Both the position numbers and the translations under genes were made by a program. From NCBI GenBank assembly GCA_018136815.1, contig CM030940.1:2908601-2972600 (forward strand): a stretch of 64,000 bases of DNA. Direction: 5' to 3'. Below are positions 50,825 through 60,749 of the stretch, piece after piece (the stretch's first letter is position 1; each line of letters opens with the position of its first letter). The notes below the pieces were generated by a model that was not told the origin of the DNA, did not search any database, and saw only the letters and a program-made list of their open reading frames with translations. Source of the stretch: Isochrysis galbana (taxonomy: Eukaryota > Haptophyta > Isochrysidales > Isochrysidaceae).

Positions 50825-51165
50825 GTCGTTGGTCTGTTTGCTGTTTGACCGGCCGGGTCTGTGCCTCGTGCTTGCGCACGGGGCACGGGGCCAGTGCCCA
50901 GTGCCGCGGCTATGTAGGGACCCAGCCCGGAGGCTTTCCCTAGGGAAGGAAGGGTCCTGTGGCTTCTGGTGGTCTCGGCTTGGGGCAGTGTGGTGCTGTC
51001 TGGCGGGGCTGGTTGGTGTCCATATGTGTGATGGTGGGGTGGAACTGGTCGGTGTGGGGCTCTAGGTGCGTCGCGCGCGGTGGCTCGCGAGCACCGGGTC
51101 GGACGTGGCCCTGGCAGGAGGGCGGTTCGGCTGCGCGGCGTGTCCCCCCCCCCCCCCCCCCCCGC
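50825..51165 (-). mobile_element. LINE 5'-region fragment (-)
   Basis: The reverse complement matches 1930-2200 of the LINE at 1825: GGAAAGCCTCCGGGCTGGGT, then the CGTGCGCAAGCACGAGGCAC-like stretch and GGCCGGTCAAACAGCAAACA, and near its other end the CCTGCCAGGGCCACGTCC-like block. It lacks the 5' hairpin and any RT, so it is an internal fragment. It abuts family E at 50822. Confidence 0.65.
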
Positions 51166-51369
51166 GCCCTCGCGCTCCTTAACCGCCGTGCTTTCCCCTT
51201 CGGCGAGCGGAGGTCCTCCAGCGCGTCCCTCACTCAGCGTCCCTGAGCGTCCCCTATTGAACTATCAATGTTATATCCTAGCCAAGCTAACCCCACTAGT
51301 TAATTCAACACAACTTTTCAGTCCCGGAATCCGGAATCCCGCCATGCCTGACGAGCTATAGGTGTCCGA

Positions 51370-51570
51370 GTGGTACCGGGGGGAGGGGGCAGTGCCCCCT
51401 CCCCTCGGTATTTGTATTTGTCTTCCCCCCATCGCTCTGCTTCGGATTCGGATTCGAGCGGGGAGAGAGAGACGAGGGGAAATCTTCCCCCAGTCCCACA
51501 AAAAAAATTGGGTCTCCAAATCAATGAGAGCTTTTTTTCAATCCAATTTTTCCCCCACCTCTAGCACCCC
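51370..51570 (+). repeat. Dispersed repeat family F, copy 2
   Basis: CCCCATCGCTCTGCTTCGGA...GGGGAAATCTTCCCCCAGTC...AGAGCTTTTTTTCAATCC...TCCCCCACCTCTAG, matching 34780-34925. The 3' flank of the ELL gene (51571-51884) shows nothing further. Confidence 0.7.
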
Positions 51571-51884
51571 GGGACAACTCCTTTGGTTGAGCGGTTGGAA
51601 GAGGAAGAAGATAGAAGAAGGGAACAGGAAACACGAATAGGAGCAAGGTTCAACTCCGAGTTGTAGATGCACAGACGATCAAAGGTCAGAGTGCACGAGG
51701 TGCTGGTTTGTGCTACTTTTCTAGCTATTGCCTAGCGTCTAGCTAAATCTACGATGAGATATGTCGGCATAGAGATGATGGGTATCATGCTTTGCTGCAC
51801 ATCTCAGCCTCGCGCTGCGGCCTGTAAGCGATACTCTGAATCATAAGACGGTACAGTGTATACTAGGCAGGCCTTGCTTGATAC

Positions 51885-52622
51885 TCATCCTCCCCGACGG
51901 TTGTATTCATCTGCAAAGGCGTTGACCGCTGTCTTGAGCCTCTTGAGATGCAAATGTAGGTTTCGAGATTCCCTCGCCTTGGCCTCGATCTCATCTCTAT
52001 GAGTATTGTAGGCTTCGAGAAGCGCCGCTATGGCCTCTTCCTTCGCCTTTAGTCCAGATGCCCTGTTGATGCGATGCTCAAGTTCTGTGAAGCTTGATGT
52101 ATGCGATGCAAGCTCAACATCCAGCTGCTTGTATCGAACATAGTCCTCTTCGAATTTTCGCTTACCTGCTTCATACTGCTCCAGAGATCGAATGAGAGGA
52201 ACATCGGCTCCGGATGAACTTGGTGTCGATGACTGGGACACCACAGCAGGTCGGCCATCGCCTCCTGATTTCTGCGCCCGTAACACATTGCTCTGTTCTT
52301 GCGAGTAGTGTGGCCAATCGGGCCTTGCGAGCATCAGCAGATGTGGACGCAATCTATACGGCCCAGAGGTCCCGCCGATCTGCTCTATGATTTGAGGCAG
52401 CGCCGCGCGATATAGCCCAATGTTGAATGGCCGTGCGGCCTTCTCATGCGCCTTGCGCACAGCATCCTCGATGCCATCTTGCGTTCGATGCGGACCAAGA
52501 GCAAGGATGTGGATTAACCAATCCGACATGTCGGCAGCGGAGCCGATTTCTGGCTGCGACGGTCCCCTACTCAATGTAGGTGGCCCTGGCGTGCGGCGCC
52601 TCCCGCTCCCAGTTTCGCTCAT
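51885..52622 (-). CDS. ELL-like RNA polymerase II elongation factor (C-terminal half)
   Basis: ELL proteins bind Pol II and suppress pausing as part of super or little elongation complexes in the nucleus. The 245-residue frame has the two C-terminal ELL modules in order. Residues 34-112 are a winged-helix-like segment (DWLIHILALGPHRTQDGIED...PDWPHYSQEQ), matching the HLLALRP...DWPGYS pattern. Residues 143-242 are an occludin/ELL helical domain (YEAGKRKFEEDYVRYKQLDV..., NLHLHLKRLKTAVNAFADEY). The large N-terminal ELL domain of animals is not visible. The ATG at 52622 may therefore be the true start of a short protein, or an upstream exon may lie beyond the retroposon at 52815-53751. Single exon as read. 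Confidence 0.8.
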   Translation of the reverse strand: MSETGSGRRRTPGPPTLSRGPSQPEIGSAADMSDWLIHILALGPHRTQDGIEDAVRKAHEKAARPFNIGLYRAALPQIIEQIGGTSGPYRLRPHLLMLARPDWPHYSQEQSNVLRAQKSGGDGRPAVVSQSSTPSSSGADVPLIRSLEQYEAGKRKFEEDYVRYKQLDVELASHTSSFTELEHRINRASGLKAKEEAIAALLEAYNTHRDEIEAKARESRNLHLHLKRLKTAVNAFADEYNRRGG

Positions 52623-52814
52623 CGTTGGGGACGTATGCGTCGAGCGGCAACGGGGCTGAGCGGGCGCCCGACGCTTTCTCTGCTCCTCTGCGGAGATGAA
52701 TAACTGAAGTAAATACTTAGAGTAGACTAACGGATCAATCTTTTTTATGATTACCTCTTTACCAGTTAGTTGACAATGAGTGTGTCCTTACTTTTTTGAG
52801 GCTCACACTGTTTA

Positions 52815-53751
52815 CAACCTACTTTTATAAGTGGGGGACAATGGGGGCCTCGCGCCCCCCTCACACCATCGCGGACACCCCCCGGGGTGGGCCCGTACAA
52901 TCAACCCCAGCCCCTGCCCTTTGGCAGGGGCAGGGCACTCAACAATCTGGCCCAGACCCTTCGGGGGCGCGGCCCGCGAGCCGCACTCCCACGCCCGCGC
53001 TGGGCCTGCCCTCGAGCTGACTCCCCCTCTGTCCCTGGTCGCCAGGCATACAGGTGTCTCTGGGCGGCTCCCATGGCCAGTGAGGCGAGCGTGGGAGAGG
53101 CGGGGGGGCCCGGGGCTGAGCCCCAGCCTCCACTGCCCACTGCCCCCTGAGCTGCCCTTGCTGGCCCCCTGGGAGCCCCCAAAGGGCCCCTGAGAGCAGG
53201 CCAGGGCGCGCCGCATGGCGACGCGCCGCAGGGACGACGAAGGGAGAGAGTGGAGAGAGGGAGAGGGGGGGTTTTGCACACACCCCCGATGGAGTGCGGT
53301 TAGAAACAGGCCCCGTTTGCGTAAGCAAACGGGTAGGAGGCGGCCGGCGACAGGCGGGAGAGAGAAGGGAGCGGCTCAAGCTCGAGAAGAGTATCCTGAA
53401 GGTGGCACAGGCTACTCGACTCGCAGTCGTTTATTTCTCGAGAACTGCTCACGGCGCGAGCTGGAAGGGCCGTTCTCCTTTTTTGACGAGAGGTTCCTCC
53501 CCCCCCCCGGTGCTTTTTCCCGGAGAGTTGGCCGGCGTCGATCGGTCCGCCTCAATGGGTTTTCCCTCATTTTAACTTGTGGGGAGTTAGAATGGGAGCC
53601 GGGGGCTTGCGAGGGGGGAGATGTGGAGGGGTGCATAGGTGTATGTATCTGTGGCAACAACACGCGCCAAGGTGTACGGGCAGGTGCGCTGAGGGCTGTC
53701 GTGTTAGTACCGGGCTAGTGAGAGTAGTGGTACTAATGCTCAGTTAGATTA
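52815..53751 (-). mobile_element. Retroposon element A2, 937 bp, with 19-nt TSD
   Basis: An exact 19-nt direct repeat, TTGAGGCTCACACTGTTTA, flanks the element at 52796-52814 and 53752-53770. Its left end (CAACCTACTTTTATAAGTGG) parallels the 3' terminus of element A (CAACTAAGTTTATACTTGG), and the C-rich blocks after it are related. The distal 400 bp are unrelated to A and recur at 20268-20660. It shares a 3' module with A but has a different 5' module, like SINE subfamilies. A TGACCGCCCTC at about 53800 outside the element resembles the family B terminus. No coding capacity is recognised. Confidence 0.9.
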
Positions 53752-53952
53752 TTGAGGCTCACACTGTTTAATTAATGTCTTCTTGGACATTTTATTGACC
53801 GCCCTCTCATAAGTCTTGGTGCCGTGCCATCCACCCGCCGCCACCGCCATGCTAGTTTCGTTGTAGCTAGACGATTCGATGGACGTGCTGTTGGTTGCTG
53901 AAAGCTACTCGCTACTCGCACTCATCCCTCTCATCAATGTACCAGTTCACAA

Positions 53953-56876
53953 TCACGAGTTGCGGGGGCTAGAGAACATTGCCATGAGCGATATCGCTGC
54001 AGAGGAGTCAGTGAGCAAGGGAGAGAGCTCTGTGACCACAAATGCAATCAACGGGGCGGTGCACGGCGTGAAGGCGCCTCCTGGATCCCGGTAGCGCCAC
54101 GTCTCTGGGATTCCTTGGACGATAGCCTCCACAGCAGCTCGAACAACTTCCACTTGTGGAGGCTCTTCTGTGAGGCAGCGCTTCAAATAAGGAAGCAAAT
54201 GGCTCGTGCTCAGGCGAATAAGCAACTGCTGGAGAGCATCTTGCGCAAGGACGTCGCACCATAGGCCAAGCGCATAGGAAAGCTTGATTGCGCGCCACAA
54301 GCGACGGCGCGACGCTTCCCCGGCAGCCTCCATCTCCCTCAAATTTGCGACGGTTTGCGCGCCTCCTGTCCGCAATGGGCACACACACGGTGGAATGCAA
54401 GTTCCGTCCACGGCCTCCTCGAGTCGCATAGCGATACTCATGAGCAATGACTTCACATCAGTAGCCGCTGCTACAGCTGCTTCGTTGATCTCCATCTCTT
54501 CTTGGACGGCTCCGATATCAGTCATGCGCCACCCACCCCGCGCAGCCGCAGCGAGCCTCTCGGTGGCCGCAGAGATGCTTTGCACTGCCGTGCGAAGACT
54601 AGCAGATTCACTAAGAGATTGTACACGCCACGAGTACATCACCGCACGTTTCAGCCGCGGCAGCACAATTTTGCAAGCCAGCTGAGCCGATAAGATGAGG
54701 TTCGCCTCTTCATGCAGCGCGGACGCGGGCACACTCGTCGAGGTCTCTGTGACCTCAACAGTAGAAGTGAACGAAGTCGTGGGTTGATGTGTCCCGATAT
54801 CAACGAGGCCATCACCGTGTTCTGAAGCGTCATTCACGCCCATGTCTGCACCAATTGATAGGCAAATTTCTTTGTGCCACCGATGAGAGTCTACAGCCCC
54901 AAGCTTGAGCAAGTCTTCCTCGAGTAGTTGTAATCGTACGAGTGGGGCAAAGATCGTTGGCAGACACAGCTCGACGTAAGCCTGTGGGGGGGGAAAGTGG
55001 AAGGTAAGTGTGGTCATTGAGAACCGATTCGGCGGAGCGCGTGCAACAAGTAGAAGCCTGCCCTTCCAAATGGAGGTGTGCGGCTTGACAGTGATGGAGT
55101 GATCGCCATGCACACTTAGGCAGCACACGTGGCATGAGCATTTGGAAATGTACGTCTTTCGAATGCTTTAGGGGTAGCAATTCGCGCTGCCGAGCGAGTA
55201 GAACAAGCGCTGACCTGCTTATAAGACGAGGGGTGTCCAGTTTCCCACTTCTTGAATCTAGCTCTGATCTCGCGCAGCTCACACATTTCTGGAAGGGCAT
55301 CTTCGAACAAATTCTTTGCCGCTACCCTCGAACTTCTAATGCGATCCTTGCACTCCAAGACCGTGTCCCCAGCGGCAAATGATGTCTGCTCCAAATCGTT
55401 GCGTCCTCGCGTCTCCCCTAGTGTCTCCTCCAGAGCGTCTTCTTCGGTGCTGTCCGTGCTGGACCAGCCTTCACACGAGCCATGGGTGGTTTGGACGCCT
55501 CGGCTTTGTCTCCGACGTGTTCGTTGCCCTTCTAGACGCGAGAGCATGCGACATGCCTCATCGCCAATGATTTCAACCTCCGTGCTCACTTTGGAGATGC
55601 GAGCCGGGCGCACCCACACGCCCCCAAGAACGCGTTCAGCGCGGGCATATTCCGCAGCATCGATAACTTCTTGTATTGCAACTCGGCGGTTGTGCAATGC
55701 CTGCAGCTCCTCGTCAAGACGCTCTTCGATGCGTTCAATCAATGGCGCCTTCTCGTTCAAACAATCAAGTAAGCTGTCGGTGTACGCCTGCGCTTGCTGG
55801 AGCTCCTCGAAAACGCGCATTTCGTGTTGCAGCGTCTCTTCAAGGGCGGATGAATCTTTAGAACACGCGTCAGCCAAGGTGCGTGCCTGCTCACCCTCAT
55901 ACTTTTGCTGCGAGAGCGTCAGCTTTAGAGAGCCTATCCGTGACGCCATCCGCCCATCGAGGTTGTCGATAAATTCTCGTGCACTCAGCTTTGCACTGAG
56001 GGCGGCTAATGCATCGCTCGAGCGGGAATCCGGGACTTGGTCTAAGCTGACCTCACCGTGGACCCGTGCACTCGATCTGGGTTTGAGTTCGCGGGCCTCA
56101 TACTCAATGTCAACCACAACGTTTGAATGAAGCTTGTCGGTCCCGGCCCAAACTGAGCTAGGGACAGCCCCTGAGCTTCCGCCCCTTGCCGCGTCGACTG
56201 CGGCTCCAAAGGTCCTAGGAGGCCGGGCTAGATTTCTGCGAGTATCTGATCCCCCCATCTCGTCGACATCATGGTCGTCTTCTTGATCTTCGCTTATGAG
56301 CCGTCTGGAGCGACCGGTACGCCGTTCATCTGAAACGTGTTGATCCGCCCGCAACTCCTCAGCCATCTTGGCCACTATCGCGTCACTGCGATCATCCTCC
56401 ATATCATCAAGCGGCATGAATCGCGAGGAGCCGTCAGATCCCTCGCGTTCAGTCTGGTCGGCACCAATCCTCCTTGCGTGCTCGCGGGCCTCGCGCGCTA
56501 GCCGGATGGTGTCCCTGCTTGGGACACTGCCGTGTGAATCTCCGTCACTCGCGCCATGCACGGTGGACGCATCAGCCGAGGATTCCGCCGCGTCAGTCGT
56601 GCGTGTGCATTGCGATGCGCGCAGTTTCTGCAGGAAATCTGCCGAGTAAGTACCTGCGGTGGGCGCAGTGATAGATGGCGGCAGCTCCGGCGGAGCAGCA
56701 GGCAGTGTATGCGAGCGCTTCTTCTTCTTCTTGATCTTAACGGTGGGCCCCTCCTCGTCCGGGTCGAAGGAGAGCACTACCTTGCCGAGCGACGGCCGCG
56801 GCGCGAGTCTGCTCAGTGTGTCGCTCGTCTCGTCGTCACCGGTCGGCTTCTTGCGCAGCTGCGGTCGCCGGTGCAT
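53953..56876 (-). CDS. PAXBP1: PAXBP1 / GC-rich sequence DNA-binding factor (GCFC) family protein
   Basis: Nuclear GCFC protein; family members act in transcription or splicing-related complexes. Exons 56876-55215 (554 codons) and 54981-53953 (342 codons plus stop) join across a 233-bp GT-AG intron at FKKWETGHPSSYKQ/AYVELCLPTIFAPLVRLQLL, the most conserved stretch of the family. The total is 896 residues, near the human length. The N-terminus MHRRPQLRKKPTGDDE fits the basic start of homologues and is preferred over an in-frame ATG at 56969. The first exon has a KIKKKKKRSH nuclear signal and acidic low-complexity regions. A coiled coil (LQQAQAYTDSLLDCLNEKAP...LDEELQALHNRRVAIQEVI) and the GCFC domain follow. 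It ends at a stop near 53953, just beyond the A2 insertion. Confidence 0.92.
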
Positions 56877-57207
56877 CGCCGCCGCCGCCGCTCCCTGACA
56901 AGAGACGGGGCAAGTCATGTTACTGCACAGCACACGGCACTCGCGGCACAAATTTGTACGAAGGGGCACTCGTATTCACATTCCTAAATTCAAAAATAGA
57001 AATACTACTAGGAGTAAATGGCCTCTAAACTATCGCTCGCTCGCTTCCGTTCTTGTTCTGTTTGTGTGTTTTGGGTGGGTGGGTGGGGTGGGGTGGGGTC
57101 ACTTAGGGGAGAGGTCGGGGGTCCAGGGCCACCGACGGCCGACGGCACCGGAAACCGGAAATGTCGTAGTGCTTAGTGCTAGATGCAAATGTCAAATGTG
57201 TGCCGTA
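56877..57207. other. Intergenic, 5' flank of PAXBP1
   Basis: Short G/T-rich stretch at 57070-57100. No gene recognised. A GCC repeat at 56878-56894 lies in the PAXBP1 leader. Confidence 0.4.
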
Positions 57208-57714
57208 TTCAGGCCCTTTGGCAGGAATATCTCGGCCTGAGGCCTGAGTACGAGCCTTCTTCGTTATCTACCGTCTTCTAGGTTCGTCGTGGTCGCTCAA
57301 GGCGAGCTGATTCGGATTCTCCCTGGGCTCAAGTTCGGGTTCGCCGATTTTCGTCTCGAAAATCGAAGGATTGAGTGTTATTTTTACCTGGAACTAACTT
57401 GTTCAGGGCGGAACTAACTTGTTCAGGGTGGAACTAACTTGTTCAGTAAGTGGAACCAACTTGTCCACGACTTGTTCAGGCTGGAACCAACTTGTTCTCA
57501 GTGGGTGGAACCAACTTGTTCAGGTTTGAACGAACCAACTTGTTCAGTGGTTAGAACTAACTTGTTCAGATTGGAGTCAACTTGTTGCTGGTTGAGGCTA
57601 GATGTGAATGTGAACATGTTCAGATGTGAACATGTTCAGAAGTGAACATGTTCAGAGGTGAACATGTTATTAAGATGTGAACATGTTCAGGAGTGAACAT
57701 GTTCAGGTTGTGGG
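57208..57714 (+). mobile_element. Element C, copy 2, with degenerate AACTTGTTC/AACATGTTC array
   Basis: The head 57208-57400 matches 38992-39190 (ACCGTCTTCTAGGTTCGTCG...GGGTTCGCCGATTTTCGTCT). The array has irregular units GGAACCAACTTGTTCAG (57400-57600), then GTGAACATGTTCAGA units of 15-17 nt (57606-57705), in which GAACATGTTC is a perfect palindrome. It ends in GTTCAGGTTGT like copy 1. Element A (57716) begins two bases later. Confidence 0.78.
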
Positions 57715-57715
57715 T

Positions 57716-58050
57716 CAACTAAGTTTATACTTGGTTCACTCATGGCGGGGCACGAGCCCCCCTCTCTCTCCACTCCTCCCCTGCCATGGGGGAAGAACCA
57801 CCCGCTTTCCTGGCACGCCTGTTGGCCTGCCAGGAGCACACTGCCCTGCTGACCCATCCCTCTCCCCACAGGCACGCCTGATTCGCCCGCCCTGGCCTGT
57901 CGTGGCCAGCCCATCCCTCTGACCAGCCCCTCCTCCCCCTGGGCCCCCCTGATCAGGACCCCCTAGCCAGCTCCAGTCGACTTGCAGGGGCGCGGAGCGC
58001 CAGCGAGGGAGAGGCAGGAGGGGCCAGGGCCATGCCCCAGCCTCACCTGC
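57716..58050 (-). mobile_element. Retroposon element A, 5'-truncated copy
   Basis: Starts with the 3'-terminal CAACTAAGTTTATACTTGG at 57717 and runs antisense through the GGAAGAACCACCCGC and GCGAGGGAGAGGCAGGAGGG blocks to about 58050, where similarity ends. It abuts the end of element C. Confidence 0.8.
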
Positions 58051-59280
58051 GCCGATTGGACGCTTGCTCTCCGCCACCGTCACCGCTGTCGCTTTGTCGC
58101 CATGTGGCACGCAAAGGTGAGGAACCGCAACGCCCAACTTCTCTCGATGATAGGGTTATCGAACGTACCGTCCGTCCGACCGCTCAACATCAGGGGATGT
58201 TTCGATCTTAGTCGGGGGGTGTCGCATTCGCGAGCCTCTGCAGGCTATTTCGCTATTTTCCGCTCTACCGTTATAACCGCGATGGTAAATCCTCAATCTT
58301 CGTTCTTATGTCTATCTCTACGTCTACGACGTCTCCACGCTTCTATCAATCACTACACTTCATTCAATGTTGGTCTACCATTATACCCACGTGGCCAAGC
58401 AGCTTCTATAGGCTTCTTTCTACTCGGAATATGAATATGCTCTAGCTCTGGACTGATCACCCAGGCATGGAGATCAAGGGAGTAGTAAGCACGTGTCGAT
58501 GAAGACCAAGGAAGTAGCGAGCATCTTGCTTGCTAAAGTACACCCTCAAGAACCTCAAGCATCTAGACTCTGTAAGTCTAACACCTCTGTAAGCTTCTAG
58601 ACTTTTTAAGTCTACCAGCTACTCCATGGCTAAGCTACGAAAAGCTATAGGTAAAGTGCACGCCGCTGTGCTCGCGTTGAAACGCTATTCGCCGATGAAT
58701 CTTGTAGGATCTTCACTAAGCATGGATGAATCCCTTTCGCGCCTTTGTGTGCAATCCTTCTCTAGGACGACGAGACGACGAGTTCTCTTCTGGCCAATTG
58801 GTTCCTTCTTTGCTCTCTCTGTTGACCCACCGTGGCATTCGCTCCCGTGTTTATTACGTGTTGCCCTTGTTTATGTTAGAAAGTGGTGTGGCGTGTCTTC
58901 GTACGCAGCCAGCAACCGTCGTAGCGCTCTGCGATCGAAGCCGTACCGTGACCCCTCGTACCCTTGAGCCCCTACTGAGTTGTGTGTGGTCTCTCGCTAG
59001 AAATCACCCACTAGAGATTGATTCAATCTGTTCCTATGGACCCATCACCGCCCTCTGCACCGCCAATTCCGCCCTCGCCGCCGCGCGCGGACCCCATCAC
59101 CACTGCACCCGTGCCCAAGCCTTCCCAAGTATCTTCACCCGCTACCCAAGTTGATAGGCCGCCTACGGACGCGTGGGTTGCCAAGGATGGAGTCTCAGGA
59201 GCCTTATCCGGATCCTGAGAACAGTCCATCTCCACATCATGACCCTCTTCTTTTGTCTTTTGTGTAAAGATATTCTTCTG
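58051..59280. other. Intergenic; possible retroelement leader, unassigned
   Basis: 58540-58620 has repeated TCTAGACT...AAGTCTA words. A frame at 58626-58967 (MAKLRKAIGKVHAAVLALKR) and a Pro-rich frame at 59037-59218 (MDPSPPSAPPIPPSPPRADP) are not recognised. The latter resembles the start of a gag-like or other transposon ORF, but no further domain follows. Confidence 0.3.
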
Positions 59281-59289
59281 GCCAATCAC

Positions 59290-59592
59290 CTAAATTTTGT
59301 ACTCACTGCCAAGAAACTCTCTTTCAATGAGTTCAAAGTTGTTAGCGAGCATCTTAAGATGCGGAAAGACTTTGTAGGGATTCGGGTAAAACTTCTGACG
59401 ACATCCAAAGTAATGCTTCACGCAATGCTTCCCGCCTAGAAATAGCGTAGATAATATTACAATGATAAACATGAAGATGACTCCTTTATTATTTGAAATT
59501 AATCCGCGCGGCCGACTCCCTCGTCCCGTGACAAGCAGCGACCCGTCTGCAACAATTGGACCCATAGGTGTTTGCATATAGGGATACATCAA
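59290..59592 (-). pseudogene. N-terminal fragment of a single-pass membrane protein, hit by element A
   Basis: AT-rich frame unlike its neighbours. It contains a strong membrane segment, GVIFMFIIVILSTLFLGG, then KFYPNPYKVFPHLKMLANNF and ELIEREFLG. The latter recalls the opening FP.L..L..NWE.IR.E pattern of aspartyl/asparaginyl beta-hydroxylases; this is a weak, tentative likeness. A consensus-like donor (GCA/GTGAGT at about 59311-59304) suggests an intron, but I see no matching next exon, and unrelated Pro-rich sequence begins about 59230. Element A (59590-60351) sits exactly at the start codon. In the pre-insertion order a poly-C run (60369-60381 on this strand) preceded the ATG, as in other genes here. 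Probably a dead fragment. Confidence 0.4.
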
Positions 59593-60351
59593 CTAAGTTA
59601 TTTATACTTGGTTCGCCCATGGGGGGACACGAGCCCCCCTCTCTCTCCACTCCTCCCCTGCCGTGGGGGAGGAACCACCCATCCTCCTGGCATGCCTGAT
59701 GGCTTGCCAGGAGGCCACTGCCCTGCTGACCCACTCTCCCACTGACAGGCACGCCTGGATCGCCCGTCCTCGCCCCTCGTGGCCAGCCCATCGCTCCAAC
59801 CCCCCCTCCCCCCCTGTTCGACAGGCAGACAGGTGCAGACTGGGGGCCCCAGAGGCTCAGGAGCGCCAGCGAGGGAGAGGCAGGGGAGGCCAGGGCCCAG
59901 CCCCAGCCTCCTCTGCCCCCTGAGCTGGCCTCCAGGAGCCTCCAGGGGTCGCCAGCAAGCAGCTGCAGGCCTGGCGCAGGCACGCCATCGCGCGTGCCGC
60001 AGGAGAGAGGAGAGGGAGCGCGGAGAAGGGGGTGGGCGGAGCTCTCGCTCCGCCCACCGAAAAATAGGTAAGTCCCGCACCTGTTTACAGGATAAGTCGG
60101 GACTGAGGACGCCGCCAGCCCGGTAGGCGTAGGAGGAGAAGGGGAGAACGGATCACCGGGGGGGGGCACGGGCCACCGACCATATCTAAGCCCTTTTCCC
60201 CTATTCCCCCTAGTAGTGCACGGGGGGAGTCGCCTGATGGCGGGGGGGAAAGGGCCGGCGGATTGGGGGTGTAGAAAGTTTAGCTGCGTGAGTAGAAAGT
60301 AGAGGGTCCACGGCCGCGTGTGCGGTGAGACTATTATGAAGTTTAATTATA
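59590..60351 (-). mobile_element. Element A, full-length copy with 17-nt TSD
   Basis: TGCATATAGGGATACAT at 59573-59589 and TGCATATAGGGACACAT at 60352-60368 (one mismatch) flank the copy. Antisense to the window, it begins (3' end) CAACTAAGTTATTTATACTT and ends (5' end) GACTATTATGAAGTTTAATT. Length (762 bp) and content match 45509-46262 throughout, including the GTAAGTCCCGCACCTGTTTA and GGCGGAGCTCTCGCTCCGCC stretches. One TSD mismatch indicates an older insertion than the copy at 45509. Confidence 0.9.
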
Positions 60352-60368
60352 TGCATATAGGGACACAT

Positions 60369-60749
60369 TTGGGGGGGGGGGGTTGGGGTAGAATTGTATA
60401 AGGTGTAGAAAAAGGCAATGCGGGTGGCTAAAAAAAAGGGAACCTCAAGTTGCATCCTCTTGGGTCAGGATCGCAGGATCGTAGGATCGCACGCCCTGGC
60501 CCGTCGTGGCGTCGTGGCCAGCCCATCGCTCTGGCTCTGACGCTCCCCCCCCCCCTTTGGTCGCCAGGCATACAGGAGCTCCAGAGTGGGCAGTGGGCAT
60601 GTGGGCATTGAGCATTGAGGGTAGAGGGTAGAGGGCGCGGGCGACCGGCCTATATTTCTACTCTAGTCACAATTACCATTATTTTTATCTCCCCCCCCCC
60701 CCCAGGTTGTGTTGCGGTTGCAGTTGGCGAAGGGGAGTGGCGAGAGGCG
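60369..60749. other. Intergenic; possible LINE tail and C tract before the WD gene
   Basis: 60428-60465 (CTAAAAAAAAGGGAACCTCA, then GTTGCATCCTC) resembles the minus-strand tail at 12630-12665. A C run ending in CAG at 60691-60705 is either a promoter tract, as before other genes, or a polypyrimidine-tract acceptor for an upstream non-coding exon. Confidence 0.4.

Noticed and set aside
51600-51680. Possible tRNA, from the GGTTCAACTCC-like word
   Set aside because: No acceptor, D or anticodon stems can be drawn around it. No tRNA was found anywhere in the window.
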